The notes under the pieces: model-generated
What the model was told of the DNA's origin: nothing
What the model saw: only the letters and a program-made list of their open reading frames with translations
Database searches by the model: none
Program-made: the position numbers and the translations under genes
Shown here: one piece after another, positions 45,619 to 54,677 of the stretch
How positions within the stretch are numbered: the stretch's first letter is position 1
How the letters are laid out: each line of letters starts with the position of its first letter
Source: Treponema_B putidum
GTDB lineage: Bacteria; Spirochaetota; Spirochaetia; Treponematales; Treponemataceae
NCBI RefSeq assembly: GCF_007830595.1
Contig: NZ_VLLD01000004.1
Strand: one strand, 5' to 3'
DNA: 64,000 nucleotides

Positions 45619-45874
45619 AAGTTTAATCAATCCCTTATTTTTTAATATTGAATAAGTGTATCTTATATATTAAATAAAATCAAGGCTTATTTAAGTATTG
45701 TACAAAAACACGAAAATCAATTTTTAGGCAATCACAGTCCATAATTCTTCTGTAAAATGTTGTTTTTAGCATTTTCTCAAATTTTATAGCAGAAAATAAT
45801 GGAATTTCTTACTTGACTATAGATAAAAATAGTGTTACCTTTAATATATTAACATACAAAAGGCGGTAAATATT

Positions 45875-46357
45875 ATGAACGAAAAAATTACTAAGGCTTT
45901 AAACGAGCAGATTAACAAGGAAATGGAATCGGCTTATTTATATTTAGGTATGGCTGTACATTTTGAAGCTGAGGCTCTTTTGGGGTTTGCCCATTGGATG
46001 CAGCTTCAAGCTAAGGAAGAAATGGAACATGCTCTTAAAATATACAAATATTTGTTTGAAATAGGAGCAAAGCCGGTTTTAGGAGCTATCGGTGCCCAAA
46101 GTACCGAATACGGAAAACCGGTAGATGTAATCAAAAAGGTTTTAGAACACGAAAAATTTGTAACCGCTTCAATTACAAATCTTTACGAGCTGGCCATTGC
46201 CGAAAAAGATTATAAAACTCAAAGTTTCTTAACTTGGTTTATCAATGAACAGGTTGAAGAGGAAGCCAATGCTACAGCTATCCTTGATAAGTTTAAGTAC
46301 ATTGACGGCAATACGGGCCTTATGATTCTGGATAAAGAACTCGGCAAGAGAGCTTAA
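45875..46357 (+). CDS. ftn: Non-haem ferritin
   Basis: The 160-residue protein is a four-helix bundle ferritin with ferroxidase ligands: Glu at NKEMESAYLYLG (about 14-25), E-x-x-H in AKEEMEHALKIY, and Glu residues in FINEQVEEEANA. The length and lack of a haem-binding Met-centred site fit prokaryotic FtnA. It oxidises and stores Fe(II) and protects against peroxide. In this window it lies 9 kb from the putative haem/iron import block, but that is not evidence of a shared operon. AAAGGCGG precedes the ATG. The 256-base spacer upstream (45619-45874) shows only AT-rich sequence with a TTGACT at 45813 but no convincing -10 box. Confidence 0.92.
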   Translation: MNEKITKALNEQINKEMESAYLYLGMAVHFEAEALLGFAHWMQLQAKEEMEHALKIYKYLFEIGAKPVLGAIGAQSTEYGKPVDVIKKVLEHEKFVTASITNLYELAIAEKDYKTQSFLTWFINEQVEEEANATAILDKFKYIDGNTGLMILDKELGKRA

Positions 46358-46368
46358 ATCTAAGGGTG

Positions 46369-46397
46369 ACCTCTAAAAACTTCAGTTTTTTAGAGGT
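46369..46397. terminator. Bidirectional terminator between ftn and deoC
   Basis: ACCTCTAAAAA and TTTTTAGAGGT form an 11-bp perfect stem with a 7-base loop between two convergent genes. A and T tracts flank the stem on both sides, so it should terminate in both directions. Confidence 0.85.
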
Positions 46398-46411
46398 TAC
46401 TTTATAACAAT

Positions 46412-47062
46412 TTACTTGTCGGTAACTATTGATATGCCGCTGCTGGCTCCTATCCTTGAACAGCCCAAACCGATATAGGTTTCAGCATCTTCACGGGTAC
46501 GTATTCCGCCTGAAGCCTTTATCTTTGTATCTTTTTTTAAATACTTTTTAAACAGTTTTATATCTTCAACCGAAGCACCTCGGCTTCCATAGCCTGTCGA
46601 AGTCTTTATAAAATCCGCTCCCGCTTTTTCGATAACGGCACAAATATCTGCAATATTTTTTTCTTCAAGATAACAAGTTTCGACAATTACTTTAAGAAGA
46701 ACATCCTTTTCATGGCAAGCCTTTGTAACAGCATTTATTTCATTCTGAGTATATTTCAAATCTCCCTCTAAAAGTTTTCCGACATTTATAACCATGTCTA
46801 TCTCTTCCGCTCCGGCTTCAATTGCTTTTTTAGCCTCTTCTACTTTTACCTCTGTTGAAGAAGTTCCAAAGGGAAAAGAAATAACGCTGCATACCTTTAC
46901 ATCGGAACCTTTAAGCTCCCTACTCACCAATAAAACATTACACGGATTTACACAAACGGAAGCAAAATGATATTTCTTTGCTTCATCACAAATTTTAATT
47001 ATATCCTTTTCGGAAGCCGTAGGTTTAAGAAGGGTATGATCTATATATTTATTTAATTCCAT
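46412..47062 (-). CDS. deoC: Deoxyribose-phosphate aldolase
   Basis: The start is the ATG at 47062 (MELNKYIDHTLLKP), preceded by CAGGAG; the upstream in-frame Met lies in noncoding sequence. The 216-residue TIM barrel has the catalytic lysines in VCSVISFPFG-flanking strands, FIKTSTGYG and the Schiff-base region IKASGGIRT, all family hallmarks. It splits 2-deoxyribose 5-phosphate to glyceraldehyde 3-phosphate and acetaldehyde, feeding nucleoside sugar into glycolysis. It is transcribed toward ferritin and stands alone. Confidence 0.93.
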   Translation of the reverse strand: MELNKYIDHTLLKPTASEKDIIKICDEAKKYHFASVCVNPCNVLLVSRELKGSDVKVCSVISFPFGTSSTEVKVEEAKKAIEAGAEEIDMVINVGKLLEGDLKYTQNEINAVTKACHEKDVLLKVIVETCYLEEKNIADICAVIEKAGADFIKTSTGYGSRGASVEDIKLFKKYLKKDTKIKASGGIRTREDAETYIGLGCSRIGASSGISIVTDK

Positions 47063-47131
47063 ATTTAAACTCCTGTCTAGCAAGAATAATATATATTTTG
47101 TTTTTTGTCCAGTTATTAACCTATCAAAACT

Positions 47132-50011
47132 TTATTCGATTTGTTTTATCAGATTATTGATTTTTCCTATGCAAGCGGATGCAAACCCTTTGTCAGGCAG
47201 CTGGGATGCAACTATCCGCAGGTAGCCTAAAACATCTTTTAAAGTTTTATCTGTGGAAGTCTTAGGTTCGATTGTTTTTTTCAAAGCACCTCTTACATTT
47301 AAGAGAATCATTCTGCGTTTTAATCCCACATCGCCCGATAGTTTATTTATAACATATTCCATTTGAATTCGCTCATTACTTATAAGAAAGTCTTTCAATT
47401 CTATGGCAGGAAGGTTATCCAACAAATCACGCAAATATACAAAGAGTTTGACAATTTCATAACTTTCGATTATATTCAACTCTTCTTCAAATTGAGGAGA
47501 ATTTTTTAAATTATGAGGCAGAATTCCCTTATGCGGATTTTTAGAAATCATATTAGTATCTTCATCAAGTATTTTGGATAATTCCAAATCATTATCGACT
47601 GAAGATGGGAGAAGAGAATTGGAAGCCGTATCGGCAGTGTCCAAAAGAGCATCATCGGAGCTGACAGGAAGGCCATCCACTATCCCGTTTTCATTATTTA
47701 ATTTATCTTCATTGCTTAAAAAATCTTCAGCACTTAGATCCTTTTCATCAAGTTTAGGCTCGCCGGAAGTTTTAGGTGAGTTTTTTTCTGCCGGTATTTC
47801 AGATAAGGGACTGGAAACGTCTTGCGATTGAGGTACAGCTTTCGATTGAGGCGGAGCTTTCGGTTGAGATTCTGCTTTCGGTTGAGGTGCGGTTTTCAAT
47901 TCCGGTCCCATTTCAATTTCTTCATCTTCCGAATCAAAGTTGCTAGCTGCATTCGGCTTTGCTGTAGGGCTAACTCCGGCAGAATATTCAGGTTGCTGCA
48001 TAGCAGAACTTGATTGAGGTTGTGAAGGCTTAATATTTTCGTTTGGAGGAATTTGAGACGGCGGAGATTGAGGGATTTGCATTTCTTCTGCAGCATCTTT
48101 TTGTTTTGAAGTATCTTGAAGTTGAAATTCTTCCTCAGGCATATCATTTTTGTGATTTTTTCCTAAACCTGAATTGCTAAAATCAGGAGAATCATATCCA
48201 TCAATCATTTCGGGGCTATCATCAATCGGAGCATCAACATAAACTAAATTTTCTAAAGAGTCTTCATCTTCTTCTTTGTTAAGATCTTCATCATCGGCCA
48301 ATTCCATCAAATCATCAAAAGGCATTTCCAAATCCGGCATATCTTCAAAACTTTCACTAAGGGTAATTTCATCGTCATCTTCAAAGTTTACATCTCCTAC
48401 CTCTTTTAGTTCTTGTTCGAGACTTATATCAAGCTCTTCTTCCGGAAACTTAAGTTTATCAAGGTTTTTATTAAGAATTCCATCATCCCCATAAGAGCTG
48501 ACAGCGTCTTCATATAATTGAACCGACTCGGATAAGCCATTTATATCATCGTCTTCGATACTATCCGTTCGAATATCAACAATTTCATTTGCAAGCCGGA
48601 CGGCTTCAGCTGTATTTCCTTCTTTTTTATTTAGCTCCAAAATTGCTGCAAGAGCTTCAGTATTTTTTGAATCGTTTTTTATTATCTTGTTATATTCATG
48701 CTTGGCTAAATCATATTTTTGCATTTGTTCATAGGCCTTTCCTAGTTTTAGACGTGCAGAAATTTCTTGGGGTCTTTCATTTAGATATTTAATCAGCTCA
48801 CCGGCTGCCTCTTTATATTTATCGTTATGAAAATAAAGGTCAGCCAGTTCTGCACGCATATTTATTTCACTTGGAGATATCTGCAACAGGTGTTCAAAAA
48901 TAAGCTCTGCCTTTTTAGTGTCTCCTAATACGGAATAAAGTTTACCCTGCATTTTAAGAATATCTTTATCACCCTTAATTTGTTTACTTAAATGATTTAA
49001 GATTTCTTTCGCTTTTGCATAATCTTCAAGCATCAAGCATACATCTGCCGTACTCAATAGCAAGTCTTTATTATCGGGATTTTTTTCTTTAGCGTTTATC
49101 AAAATACTATAAGCGTCAAAGTATCTTTTTTGAGTTTTAAGCATATTGGAATATTCCAACACTGCAGGTAAAAAATTATCATTTATAGAGATAGCTTTTT
49201 TATAAAAATCTTCAGCAAGTTTATCTTGATGCTTCTTTTGGTAAAGTCCGGCCAAGCCGGTAAAATTTTCTTCAGAAGAACCGTTTGATTCTATAATAAT
49301 TTTATATGTTTCAATTGCTTTTTGCAAATCTCCCATTTCGACATAACAATCAGCTATGGCTTTTAAAGCTTCAGGCCAATTAGGTTTTGTCTTTAAAGCA
49401 GTTTGGTATGAATTGACGGCTTCTTTATAAAGCTTTTGTGCCTTATAAACATCTGCAAGATTAAAATTTAAAAAAGGATGATTAGGATCAACTTTTAAGC
49501 CCATCTTATAAACTTCAAGAGCTTTTGAATAATCTTTGCATAAAAAATACACACTTGCCAAATGATTATAAGCAAGGGCATCATCGGGCTTTATTTCCAG
49601 CACGTCCATAAAACATTGTATAGCGTGTTGATAATCGCCCTTTTGTTTATATGTGTTTCCCAAATTATAAATAGTAGTTTCGTTTTTACTGTCAATAGCC
49701 TTCGCTTTTTCCAATATAACTACCGATTCGTTAAGCATATTAAGACGGCGATATATTACTCCCATATTATTTAAAATATCTACATTATTTGCATCAAGAG
49801 AATTTAATTCTTTATAGACTTCTAAACCTTTTTTTATATCGCCTGATCGGATATACAGTTTTCCCAAAATACTTTTTAACAGGTAATACTCATCGGGTGT
49901 TTTTTTTTCCTTTTTCAGCTGATTTAACAAAACTTTTTCAGCAAAGTCATAATCACGAGATAAAATAGCTGAATTAGCCTGCTCAATTATAATGTTCAAA
50001 TTACTCGACAT
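47132..50011 (-). CDS. Large TPR-repeat protein with low-complexity acidic region
   Basis: The ATG at 50011 follows AAGGAAGGAAAGA, so the longer upstream frame, which lies inside the previous gene, was rejected. The 959-residue protein has about 13 TPR units in residues 1-470 (such as NLGNTYKQKGDYQHAIQCF and FNLADVYKAQKLYKEAVNSY). A long acidic and then Pro/Gln-rich disordered region (about 490-800, with repeats AESQPKAPPQSKAVPQSQ) follows, then a helical C-terminal domain of about 110 residues. No signal peptide or membrane segment is seen. TPRs mediate protein contacts; partners are unknown. It overlaps the LamG/FN3 gene by 11 bases. Confidence 0.8.
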   Translation of the reverse strand: MSSNLNIIIEQANSAILSRDYDFAEKVLLNQLKKEKKTPDEYYLLKSILGKLYIRSGDIKKGLEVYKELNSLDANNVDILNNMGVIYRRLNMLNESVVILEKAKAIDSKNETTIYNLGNTYKQKGDYQHAIQCFMDVLEIKPDDALAYNHLASVYFLCKDYSKALEVYKMGLKVDPNHPFLNFNLADVYKAQKLYKEAVNSYQTALKTKPNWPEALKAIADCYVEMGDLQKAIETYKIIIESNGSSEENFTGLAGLYQKKHQDKLAEDFYKKAISINDNFLPAVLEYSNMLKTQKRYFDAYSILINAKEKNPDNKDLLLSTADVCLMLEDYAKAKEILNHLSKQIKGDKDILKMQGKLYSVLGDTKKAELIFEHLLQISPSEINMRAELADLYFHNDKYKEAAGELIKYLNERPQEISARLKLGKAYEQMQKYDLAKHEYNKIIKNDSKNTEALAAILELNKKEGNTAEAVRLANEIVDIRTDSIEDDDINGLSESVQLYEDAVSSYGDDGILNKNLDKLKFPEEELDISLEQELKEVGDVNFEDDDEITLSESFEDMPDLEMPFDDLMELADDEDLNKEEDEDSLENLVYVDAPIDDSPEMIDGYDSPDFSNSGLGKNHKNDMPEEEFQLQDTSKQKDAAEEMQIPQSPPSQIPPNENIKPSQPQSSSAMQQPEYSAGVSPTAKPNAASNFDSEDEEIEMGPELKTAPQPKAESQPKAPPQSKAVPQSQDVSSPLSEIPAEKNSPKTSGEPKLDEKDLSAEDFLSNEDKLNNENGIVDGLPVSSDDALLDTADTASNSLLPSSVDNDLELSKILDEDTNMISKNPHKGILPHNLKNSPQFEEELNIIESYEIVKLFVYLRDLLDNLPAIELKDFLISNERIQMEYVINKLSGDVGLKRRMILLNVRGALKKTIEPKTSTDKTLKDVLGYLRIVASQLPDKGFASACIGKINNLIKQIE

Positions 50012-51539
50012 TCTTTCCTTCCTTTTTACTTTGCAGAGGCCTAGCCCACACCTCTTTTGATGTATCACCGGCATGTTCTCCGTTTTCTTCATCATAAGCA
50101 GCTATCGCAAAAAAGTACAATTTGCCGTTTTTTAAATTTTCTATTTTATAATTTGTTACATTTCCCGCATCTATAGGCGATAATTCATCAAAGTATTCAC
50201 CCTTTTTATTTCCAAAATAAATTAAATACCCCTTTACATCCGTATCTATTGAAGGCGGCCAAGATAAGTAAACGGATGAATCTCCTGCCCTTGCAATAAT
50301 CTTCGCAGGAGGAAGAGGAAGATTATCTTTTTCATACTCTAAAGAAAATGAATGAATAATCGGCGATTTAAGCCCTTCCGAATCGGAATAAATATTACAA
50401 GCAATCTGAAAAAAACGGCCGGAAATATTTTTTATCTCTTCATTCGGTTTAATACTTTTCCATTCAGGGTAGGTTCCATTCCAATTAAAAGGGCTATCGG
50501 CAGTTCTGATAAAAAATTCCGCATCGGTTTGTTCCGGGGTTTCATATAAGGCTTTTAATATGAGAGGCCGGGATTTATTCCCTCCGGTATCGATTATATT
50601 TGTTTCGATACGGCCTCCGTCTTGGGGATATTTTTCAAACAAGGAAGATATTTCCCAAGGCATTCCGAATTTGGAAAAAAAGTTTGTTACTTTAAGTTCA
50701 TCTATTAGACCGGAATAGTTTAAACCGATAAGAACATCGGATGAGGTTCCTAGAACGGAATGCAGCACCTGCCGGCTCTCTCTTCCCGTATCGGTCATAT
50801 ATGTAATGGCTTCGGTCTTTCCGTTCATTCTATATTCCAAGAGCCCTGTATTTTCATCATAGGTAATAAGATGATGACTCCAAATTTCAGGTATTATGTT
50901 TGACTTTCCTGTAAGTTTTATATCAAGGCCTTTGTTATTTTTATCCTGCCAAATATTTAAAAATGACCATTCCAGCTTATTGTGAAAAATACCGGCCGCT
51001 ATATTTTGGTACATTGTTTTGTTTCCGTCAACCAGAGAAGTCCACCAGCGTAAAATAGTACTCCCGCTTTCTGTTGTCTGAGGGCATAGCCAGAATTCTA
51101 TTGTAAAAGATTTTACTATTTTAGTCCCCGAAAAAAAAGCCCCTTTCGACGGTTTTAAAATCAGACTCTCTTTGCCCGGATTATCATAACATAGGGCAGC
51201 CCCTTCTCCATACTTTGCTTTTTGAGCTTCAATATGGATAAGAGAAGCTTTCTCCACAGTATAATTTCCGGTTTCTTCAACCGTCTCCTTAAAATCGAAA
51301 CTGAGATACATATCCGTACTTTCGGTAATATTTTGAGGAGCTGATGATAGACCTAAGGATTTCAATCCAAATTTCCCGTTTCTTTGTTCTATATTATTAG
51401 AATAGATAAGATTGTTCCACCCGAATGTTCCTCCGAAATTTATCACTGCATCTTCGGAAAAAGCGGAATTTAAGAGAATAGTAAAAAGTACAAAGCTCAA
51501 TAAGGAGCTTTTTCGCAAATTTAGTTTAAATTTACACAT
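50001..51539 (-). CDS. Secreted LamG-like and fibronectin III-like protein
   Basis: The ATG at 51539 begins a signal peptide (LLSFVLFTILLNSAFSEDAV); a GTG at 51548 is an alternative. The 512-residue protein has a concanavalin/LamG-type beta-sandwich (about 70-290) with KSFTIEFWLCPQ, HHLITYDENTGLLEYRMNGK, and VLIGLNYSGLIDELKV, and a fibronectin type III domain (about 415-505) with PAKIIARAGDSSVYLSWPPSID and YKIENLKNGKLYFFAIAAYD. Such domains bind carbohydrate or protein. It is predicted to be exported. Its 3' end overlaps the start of the TPR gene, whose ribosome-binding site lies inside it, so the two are translationally coupled. Confidence 0.8.
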   Translation of the reverse strand: MCKFKLNLRKSSLLSFVLFTILLNSAFSEDAVINFGGTFGWNNLIYSNNIEQRNGKFGLKSLGLSSAPQNITESTDMYLSFDFKETVEETGNYTVEKASLIHIEAQKAKYGEGAALCYDNPGKESLILKPSKGAFFSGTKIVKSFTIEFWLCPQTTESGSTILRWWTSLVDGNKTMYQNIAAGIFHNKLEWSFLNIWQDKNNKGLDIKLTGKSNIIPEIWSHHLITYDENTGLLEYRMNGKTEAITYMTDTGRESRQVLHSVLGTSSDVLIGLNYSGLIDELKVTNFFSKFGMPWEISSLFEKYPQDGGRIETNIIDTGGNKSRPLILKALYETPEQTDAEFFIRTADSPFNWNGTYPEWKSIKPNEEIKNISGRFFQIACNIYSDSEGLKSPIIHSFSLEYEKDNLPLPPAKIIARAGDSSVYLSWPPSIDTDVKGYLIYFGNKKGEYFDELSPIDAGNVTNYKIENLKNGKLYFFAIAAYDEENGEHAGDTSKEVWARPLQSKKEGKNVE

Positions 51540-51610
51540 AATCTGCACCTATTATCGGCAAAAAAGCCTTGTACATCAAGAATATCTTTTTATTTATTTT
51601 TAGCAAAAAA

Positions 51611-52336
51611 TTAGCAATGACTTATAAATTCTTTAAACAGGTCCAATGAAGCCTTATAAACAGCCGCTGTCATTTCAGGGTGAAACTGAACACCCATCAT
51701 AAAGCCTTCTCCTGTGTATTCGATGGCTTCAACTATGCCGTCAGGAGCATAAGCCGTAATTTTAAAGTCCTTTGCAAGGTCTTTTACCGCCTGATGATGA
51801 TAGGAATTAACCATATTTTCTTTTCCGAAAATTTTTTGCATAATAGAATTATCTTCGGTCTTGATAGAATGAGTGCGCTCTTGAGGGCGGGCTTTTTGTA
51901 GATGCTGTATTTGAATATCTCTTTTTATGAGTGAAAGGTCTTGATAAAGCGATCCGCCGAAGGCAACATTTAAAATCTGCATGCCCCTGCAAATTCCCAA
52001 AATAGGCTTTTTTAAAGTCTTAGCCGCTTTGATAAGGCTCAGTTCGTAAACATCCCGCTTAGGTAGAATTTCGCCAAGACAGGAAAGAGGCTCCTCATTA
52101 AAAAAATGAGGCTCTACATCATGCCCGCCCATAATTATAATCCCTGAAAGGTTTTCAAGCTGTCTTTGAATAGCTTCTTCGTCATCGATTATAGGAAGCA
52201 TTAAAGGTACCCCGCCTGAGGCAAGTACCGAATTCACATAGTCGGCATTGGTGTACATTCTTTCATAACCTGCAAAGAGGTTTTGCGAGGTTTCATAAAG
52301 GCAGCTGCCCGTAATTCCTATAAGCGGTTTTTTCAT
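51611..52336 (-). CDS. Class I amidotransferase-like hydrolase (PuuD/peptidase C26)
   Basis: The 241-residue protein has the glutamine amidotransferase fold with nucleophile Cys in GICRGMQILNVAFGGSLYQDL (about 110-130) and the catalytic His-Glu in GVQFHPEM (about 217-224), preceded by SYHHQAVKDL. This matches the gamma-glutamyl-GABA hydrolase (PuuD)/C26 family. It hydrolyses gamma-glutamyl compounds; the exact substrate cannot be told. The ATG follows CAGGAG. It stands alone between the LamG gene and a membrane protein gene. Confidence 0.85.
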   Translation of the reverse strand: MKKPLIGITGSCLYETSQNLFAGYERMYTNADYVNSVLASGGVPLMLPIIDDEEAIQRQLENLSGIIIMGGHDVEPHFFNEEPLSCLGEILPKRDVYELSLIKAAKTLKKPILGICRGMQILNVAFGGSLYQDLSLIKRDIQIQHLQKARPQERTHSIKTEDNSIMQKIFGKENMVNSYHHQAVKDLAKDFKITAYAPDGIVEAIEYTGEGFMMGVQFHPEMTAAVYKASLDLFKEFISHC

Positions 52337-52388
52337 AATAAACTCCTGTAATAGTTTTTAAAGGATTAAAAATCCTATTGTATTTAGA

Positions 52389-53366
52389 TTATTTCCACTT
52401 TAAAAGCTTTTTTATTTTTTTTCCGTATCGGTCTTTTAAAGAAGAATAGATATAATTTTCGCCTATCTTTGCGGCAATTGCAATTTTCATGATGGATTTT
52501 TTAAGATATTTTATTTTTGCGGCCCTGTAAATAAATAAGCTCAGGTTGATTACGGCAATTATTAAACATGCAACAAGAATCCAACAAAAAATATCATCAG
52601 GAATGTCCCCATTCGAGCGAGCAATACCACCTAAAAAAATTATCACAATAGGAAGAATAATCCATACAAAAAAATGGAAGCCGCCTGCTTTTTTTAGCAT
52701 TTTATTTAATGATTTTATATCTTCTATATTGTATTGAAACAGCAGGTCTATAATCAATTTAACTCCGTAAGCATCTTCTTTTGTTTCGGCAAAAAAGTCT
52801 GTATTTTCTTGCTGACCGGAATTGCTTCTAAAATCTTCTTGTGAGCTATCCTCATATTTTGTTTTTATTATATAGGGTTCAGCCAGCTGTAGATATTTTT
52901 TTAACCGGTTAATAATTTCTTCTCCGGAATAGGCAAAGTAATTCTTGTTGCAATAGGCATAGAATTCTCTTATAAATTTATTTACATCCATGTTTTTATT
53001 ACTTGCCGACATTTCGAACATTCTATACAAAAGTTCGCTGTATATCTTTTCATTTACATGTTTAAATCCTGTTAAATCCAAAAAAATTGCTTTTTTGTAA
53101 AAGCCGTAAAAAGTTTTTTCCGAATTTTTGATTTTCTTCAATATTTGAGTATCAAGTTCAATGATGTATTTAACAGGATCATATTTATCCAATATATCCT
53201 GTTTTAAGCCTACATTATTCGCAAGCTCAATTTCATACTCTATATGATTATCAATAGATTGCAGCACTTGAACCAATTTAGCAGTATATGAATTTAAAAC
53301 ATTTTCAGAATAATTTTTGTTTATACCTGAAAACTTTTCTTTAATATTAGTAAAAAAATTCCACAT
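52389..53366 (-). CDS. Membrane protein of unknown function
   Basis: The start at 53366 (MWNFFTNIKEKF) is favoured because GAGG sits 6 bases upstream; an in-frame ATG at 53378 is possible. The 325-residue protein has a mostly helical, charged N-terminal 225 residues (cytoplasmic, with many Lys and Tyr), then two membrane segments near residues 245-290 (HFFVWIILPIVIIFLGGIA and IFCWILVACLIIAVINLSLF) and a short basic tail ending GKKIKKLLKWK. I recognise no family. Its unusual Lys/Asn-rich composition follows the local AT bias. Confidence 0.65.
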   Translation of the reverse strand: MWNFFTNIKEKFSGINKNYSENVLNSYTAKLVQVLQSIDNHIEYEIELANNVGLKQDILDKYDPVKYIIELDTQILKKIKNSEKTFYGFYKKAIFLDLTGFKHVNEKIYSELLYRMFEMSASNKNMDVNKFIREFYAYCNKNYFAYSGEEIINRLKKYLQLAEPYIIKTKYEDSSQEDFRSNSGQQENTDFFAETKEDAYGVKLIIDLLFQYNIEDIKSLNKMLKKAGGFHFFVWIILPIVIIFLGGIARSNGDIPDDIFCWILVACLIIAVINLSLFIYRAAKIKYLKKSIMKIAIAAKIGENYIYSSLKDRYGKKIKKLLKWK

Positions 53367-53501
53367 ATCATTCCTCATTTCCGTATCGGCCGATTAAATC
53401 ACTTTATTTTAATCGGCTCGAGTATAGCATAAATTTATATCTTATTCAATGGAGGCTATAAAATGCTTATCGAGTAAAATTGATTTCCGTGATACACAAA
53501 C

Positions 53502-53530
53502 TTGACAAATTGAATAAAATTGAATATATT
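53502..53530 (+). promoter_or_regulatory. Promoter with tandem operator of the RelBE-like module
   Basis: TTGACA, a 17-base spacer and TATATT precede the GTG start by 19 bases. The spacer and -10 box contain the exact tandem repeat AAATTGAATA-AAATTGAATA (53507-53526); 10 bp is about one helical turn, so two repressor units could bind on the same face. Confidence 0.7.
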
Positions 53531-53548
53531 TGAAGAGGAGGAAAACAA

Positions 53549-53782
53549 GTGCAAAAGACCATTACCATACGCATAGACAATACTATATACGATATATTTA
53601 AAAAAGCAGCCGAAGGACAAAAACGCACTATTTCAAATTATATGGAATATGCAGCATTAAACTATACCATTAATGAATCTATCGTTGATGATGAAGAAAT
53701 GCAGGAAATACTCGAATTCGAAAAAGACTTAAAAAAAGGCCTATCGGATATATCTGCAGGAAGGTATAAAGTAATTGACTAA
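53549..53782 (+). CDS. RelB/CopG-like antitoxin
   Basis: The 77-residue protein starts with GTG after AGGAGG and has the N-terminal beta-strand plus helices of ribbon-helix-helix proteins (KTITIRIDNTIYDIFKKAAEGQKRTISNYMEYAAL), which bind operator DNA, then an acidic tail (DDEEMQEILEFEKDLKKGL) that in the family wraps the toxin. It overlaps the toxin gene by 8 bases and follows a promoter with tandem operator repeats. Confidence 0.85.
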   Translation: MQKTITIRIDNTIYDIFKKAAEGQKRTISNYMEYAALNYTINESIVDDEEMQEILEFEKDLKKGLSDISAGRYKVID

Positions 53783-54047
53783 CTATAAAATTGCAGAAAC
53801 AGCGGCTTTTGAGAAAAAAATAAAATCAAAAAAGTACGAATTTCTATATCAAAAAATAAAAAATTATGTATATCCCATATTAAGAAAAAATCCGCATTTC
53901 GGACCTAACATAAAAAAATTAAAAGGCATTTACAAAGAGATATACCGCTTTAAATTAGGAGACTTTCGTCTTTTTTATAAAGTGTCAGAAGAAAAAGTCA
54001 TCGTATTTATTATTGACATAGAAGCTCGAAAAGATGCTTATAAATAA
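53775..54047 (+). CDS. RelE/ParE-superfamily toxin
   Basis: The 90-residue basic protein starts at TTG 53775 inside the antitoxin gene. It has the RelE/ParE pattern: TAAFEKKIKSKKY, GPNIKKLKGIYKEIYRFKLGDFRLFYKVSEEKVIVFIIDIEARKDAYK, including the RF-x-x-GD(F/Y)R-x-(F/L)Y core and the Arg/Lys residues of ribosome-dependent RNases. The module appears complete. Whether it cleaves mRNA (RelE) or inhibits gyrase (ParE) cannot be said from sequence. It is followed by the unrelated XRE gene on the other strand. Confidence 0.82.
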   Translation: MTNYKIAETAAFEKKIKSKKYEFLYQKIKNYVYPILRKNPHFGPNIKKLKGIYKEIYRFKLGDFRLFYKVSEEKVIVFIIDIEARKDAYK

Positions 54048-54078
54048 AGGCCAAATTTTTAGGCTGAGCTAAATCCGT

Positions 54079-54360
54079 CTACATCCATCTTTGTATTATA
54101 TCAAGAACTTGCTTTTTTGCTTCAGCCTTTTCTTCTTCCGTATCAGAAAAAAGAACAGCCGGATTGATATTCAGAGCATGACAAATTTTTAAAAGAGTAT
54201 CGAGGCTGGGTGTCCTTTTACCCGTTTCAATATAATTTATCATGTTTTGAGAAATATCTGCCCGCAAAGCCAATTCTAACTGGGATAAACCTGCTTTTTC
54301 TCTTTCCTTGCGAAGTCTGCCGATAACAAGACTCTGTTGTTCTCTTAGAAACACACTCAT
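54079..54360 (-). CDS. XRE-family transcriptional repressor
   Basis: The 93-residue protein has a canonical helix-turn-helix of the Cro/CI type (LRKEREKAGLSQLELALRADIS, QNMINYIETGKRTPSLDTLLKICHALN) in residues 15-70, and a short C-terminal tail (EEEKAEAKKQVLDIIQRWM). It is divergent from a two-gene unit on the plus strand, and the shared 168-base region holds three phased repeats that are good candidate operators. It most likely controls that unit and itself. It resembles small phage or plasmid repressors. Confidence 0.85.
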   Translation of the reverse strand: MSVFLREQQSLVIGRLRKEREKAGLSQLELALRADISQNMINYIETGKRTPSLDTLLKICHALNINPAVLFSDTEEEKAEAKKQVLDIIQRWM

Positions 54361-54375
54361 TCATAATATTTTAAC

Positions 54376-54428
54376 TAAATATAGTATTGACACAATTAAA
54401 TATAGTATGATATAATTATAAATATAGT
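54376..54428 (+). promoter_or_regulatory. Three phased operator repeats over a strong promoter
   Basis: TAAATATAGT occurs at 54376-54385, 54397-54406 and 54419-54428, 21 and 22 bases apart (two helical turns). TTGACA (54387-54392), an 18-base spacer and TATAAT (54411-54416) lie among the repeats, driving the plus-strand genes. Binding of the divergent XRE repressor to these sites would block the promoter. The repeats also lie over the start region of the XRE gene. Confidence 0.7.
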
Positions 54429-54528
54429 TAGGTTAGACAAGCTAATCGCTTGCAGGAAAAGTTTGTGCGGAACCAACCTATAACATTTACTTTGAGTGAA
54501 TAATAAGCATGATAAAGGGAGTATAAGG

Positions 54529-54663
54529 ATGATTAAAAATATGAAAGTTAGAGTTGAATATGTAATGTTATTTATTATAACATTCATATTTTGGTTAGTT
54601 GGATATTTGAATAAAAATGAGATAATAAAGAGAACTCAAATTAATATTTTACAGGTAGCTTAA
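54529..54663 (+). CDS. Small 44-residue membrane peptide
   Basis: AAGGGAG sits 7 bases before an ATG that opens a 44-codon frame (MIKNMKVRVEYVMLFIITFI, then FWLVGYLNKNEIIKRTQ). The peptide has one hydrophobic segment of about 18-20 residues between a basic N terminus and a polar C terminus. Size and topology resemble small membrane-acting toxins or regulators. Promoter, ribosome-binding site and downstream partner support it as a real gene. Confidence 0.6.
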   Translation: MIKNMKVRVEYVMLFIITFIFWLVGYLNKNEIIKRTQINILQVA

Positions 54664-54677
54664 ACTGGAGGTTAAAT

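Noticed and set aside
47574..48494. Ser/Arg-rich plus-strand open frames opposite the TPR gene
   Set aside because: They are antisense shadows of the acidic and Pro/Gln-rich low-complexity region of the TPR protein.
54396..54587. 63-residue minus-strand frame opposite the operator region
   Set aside because: It covers the phased operator and the start of the 44-residue peptide gene, has no ribosome-binding site and shows only AT-derived hydrophobic residues.
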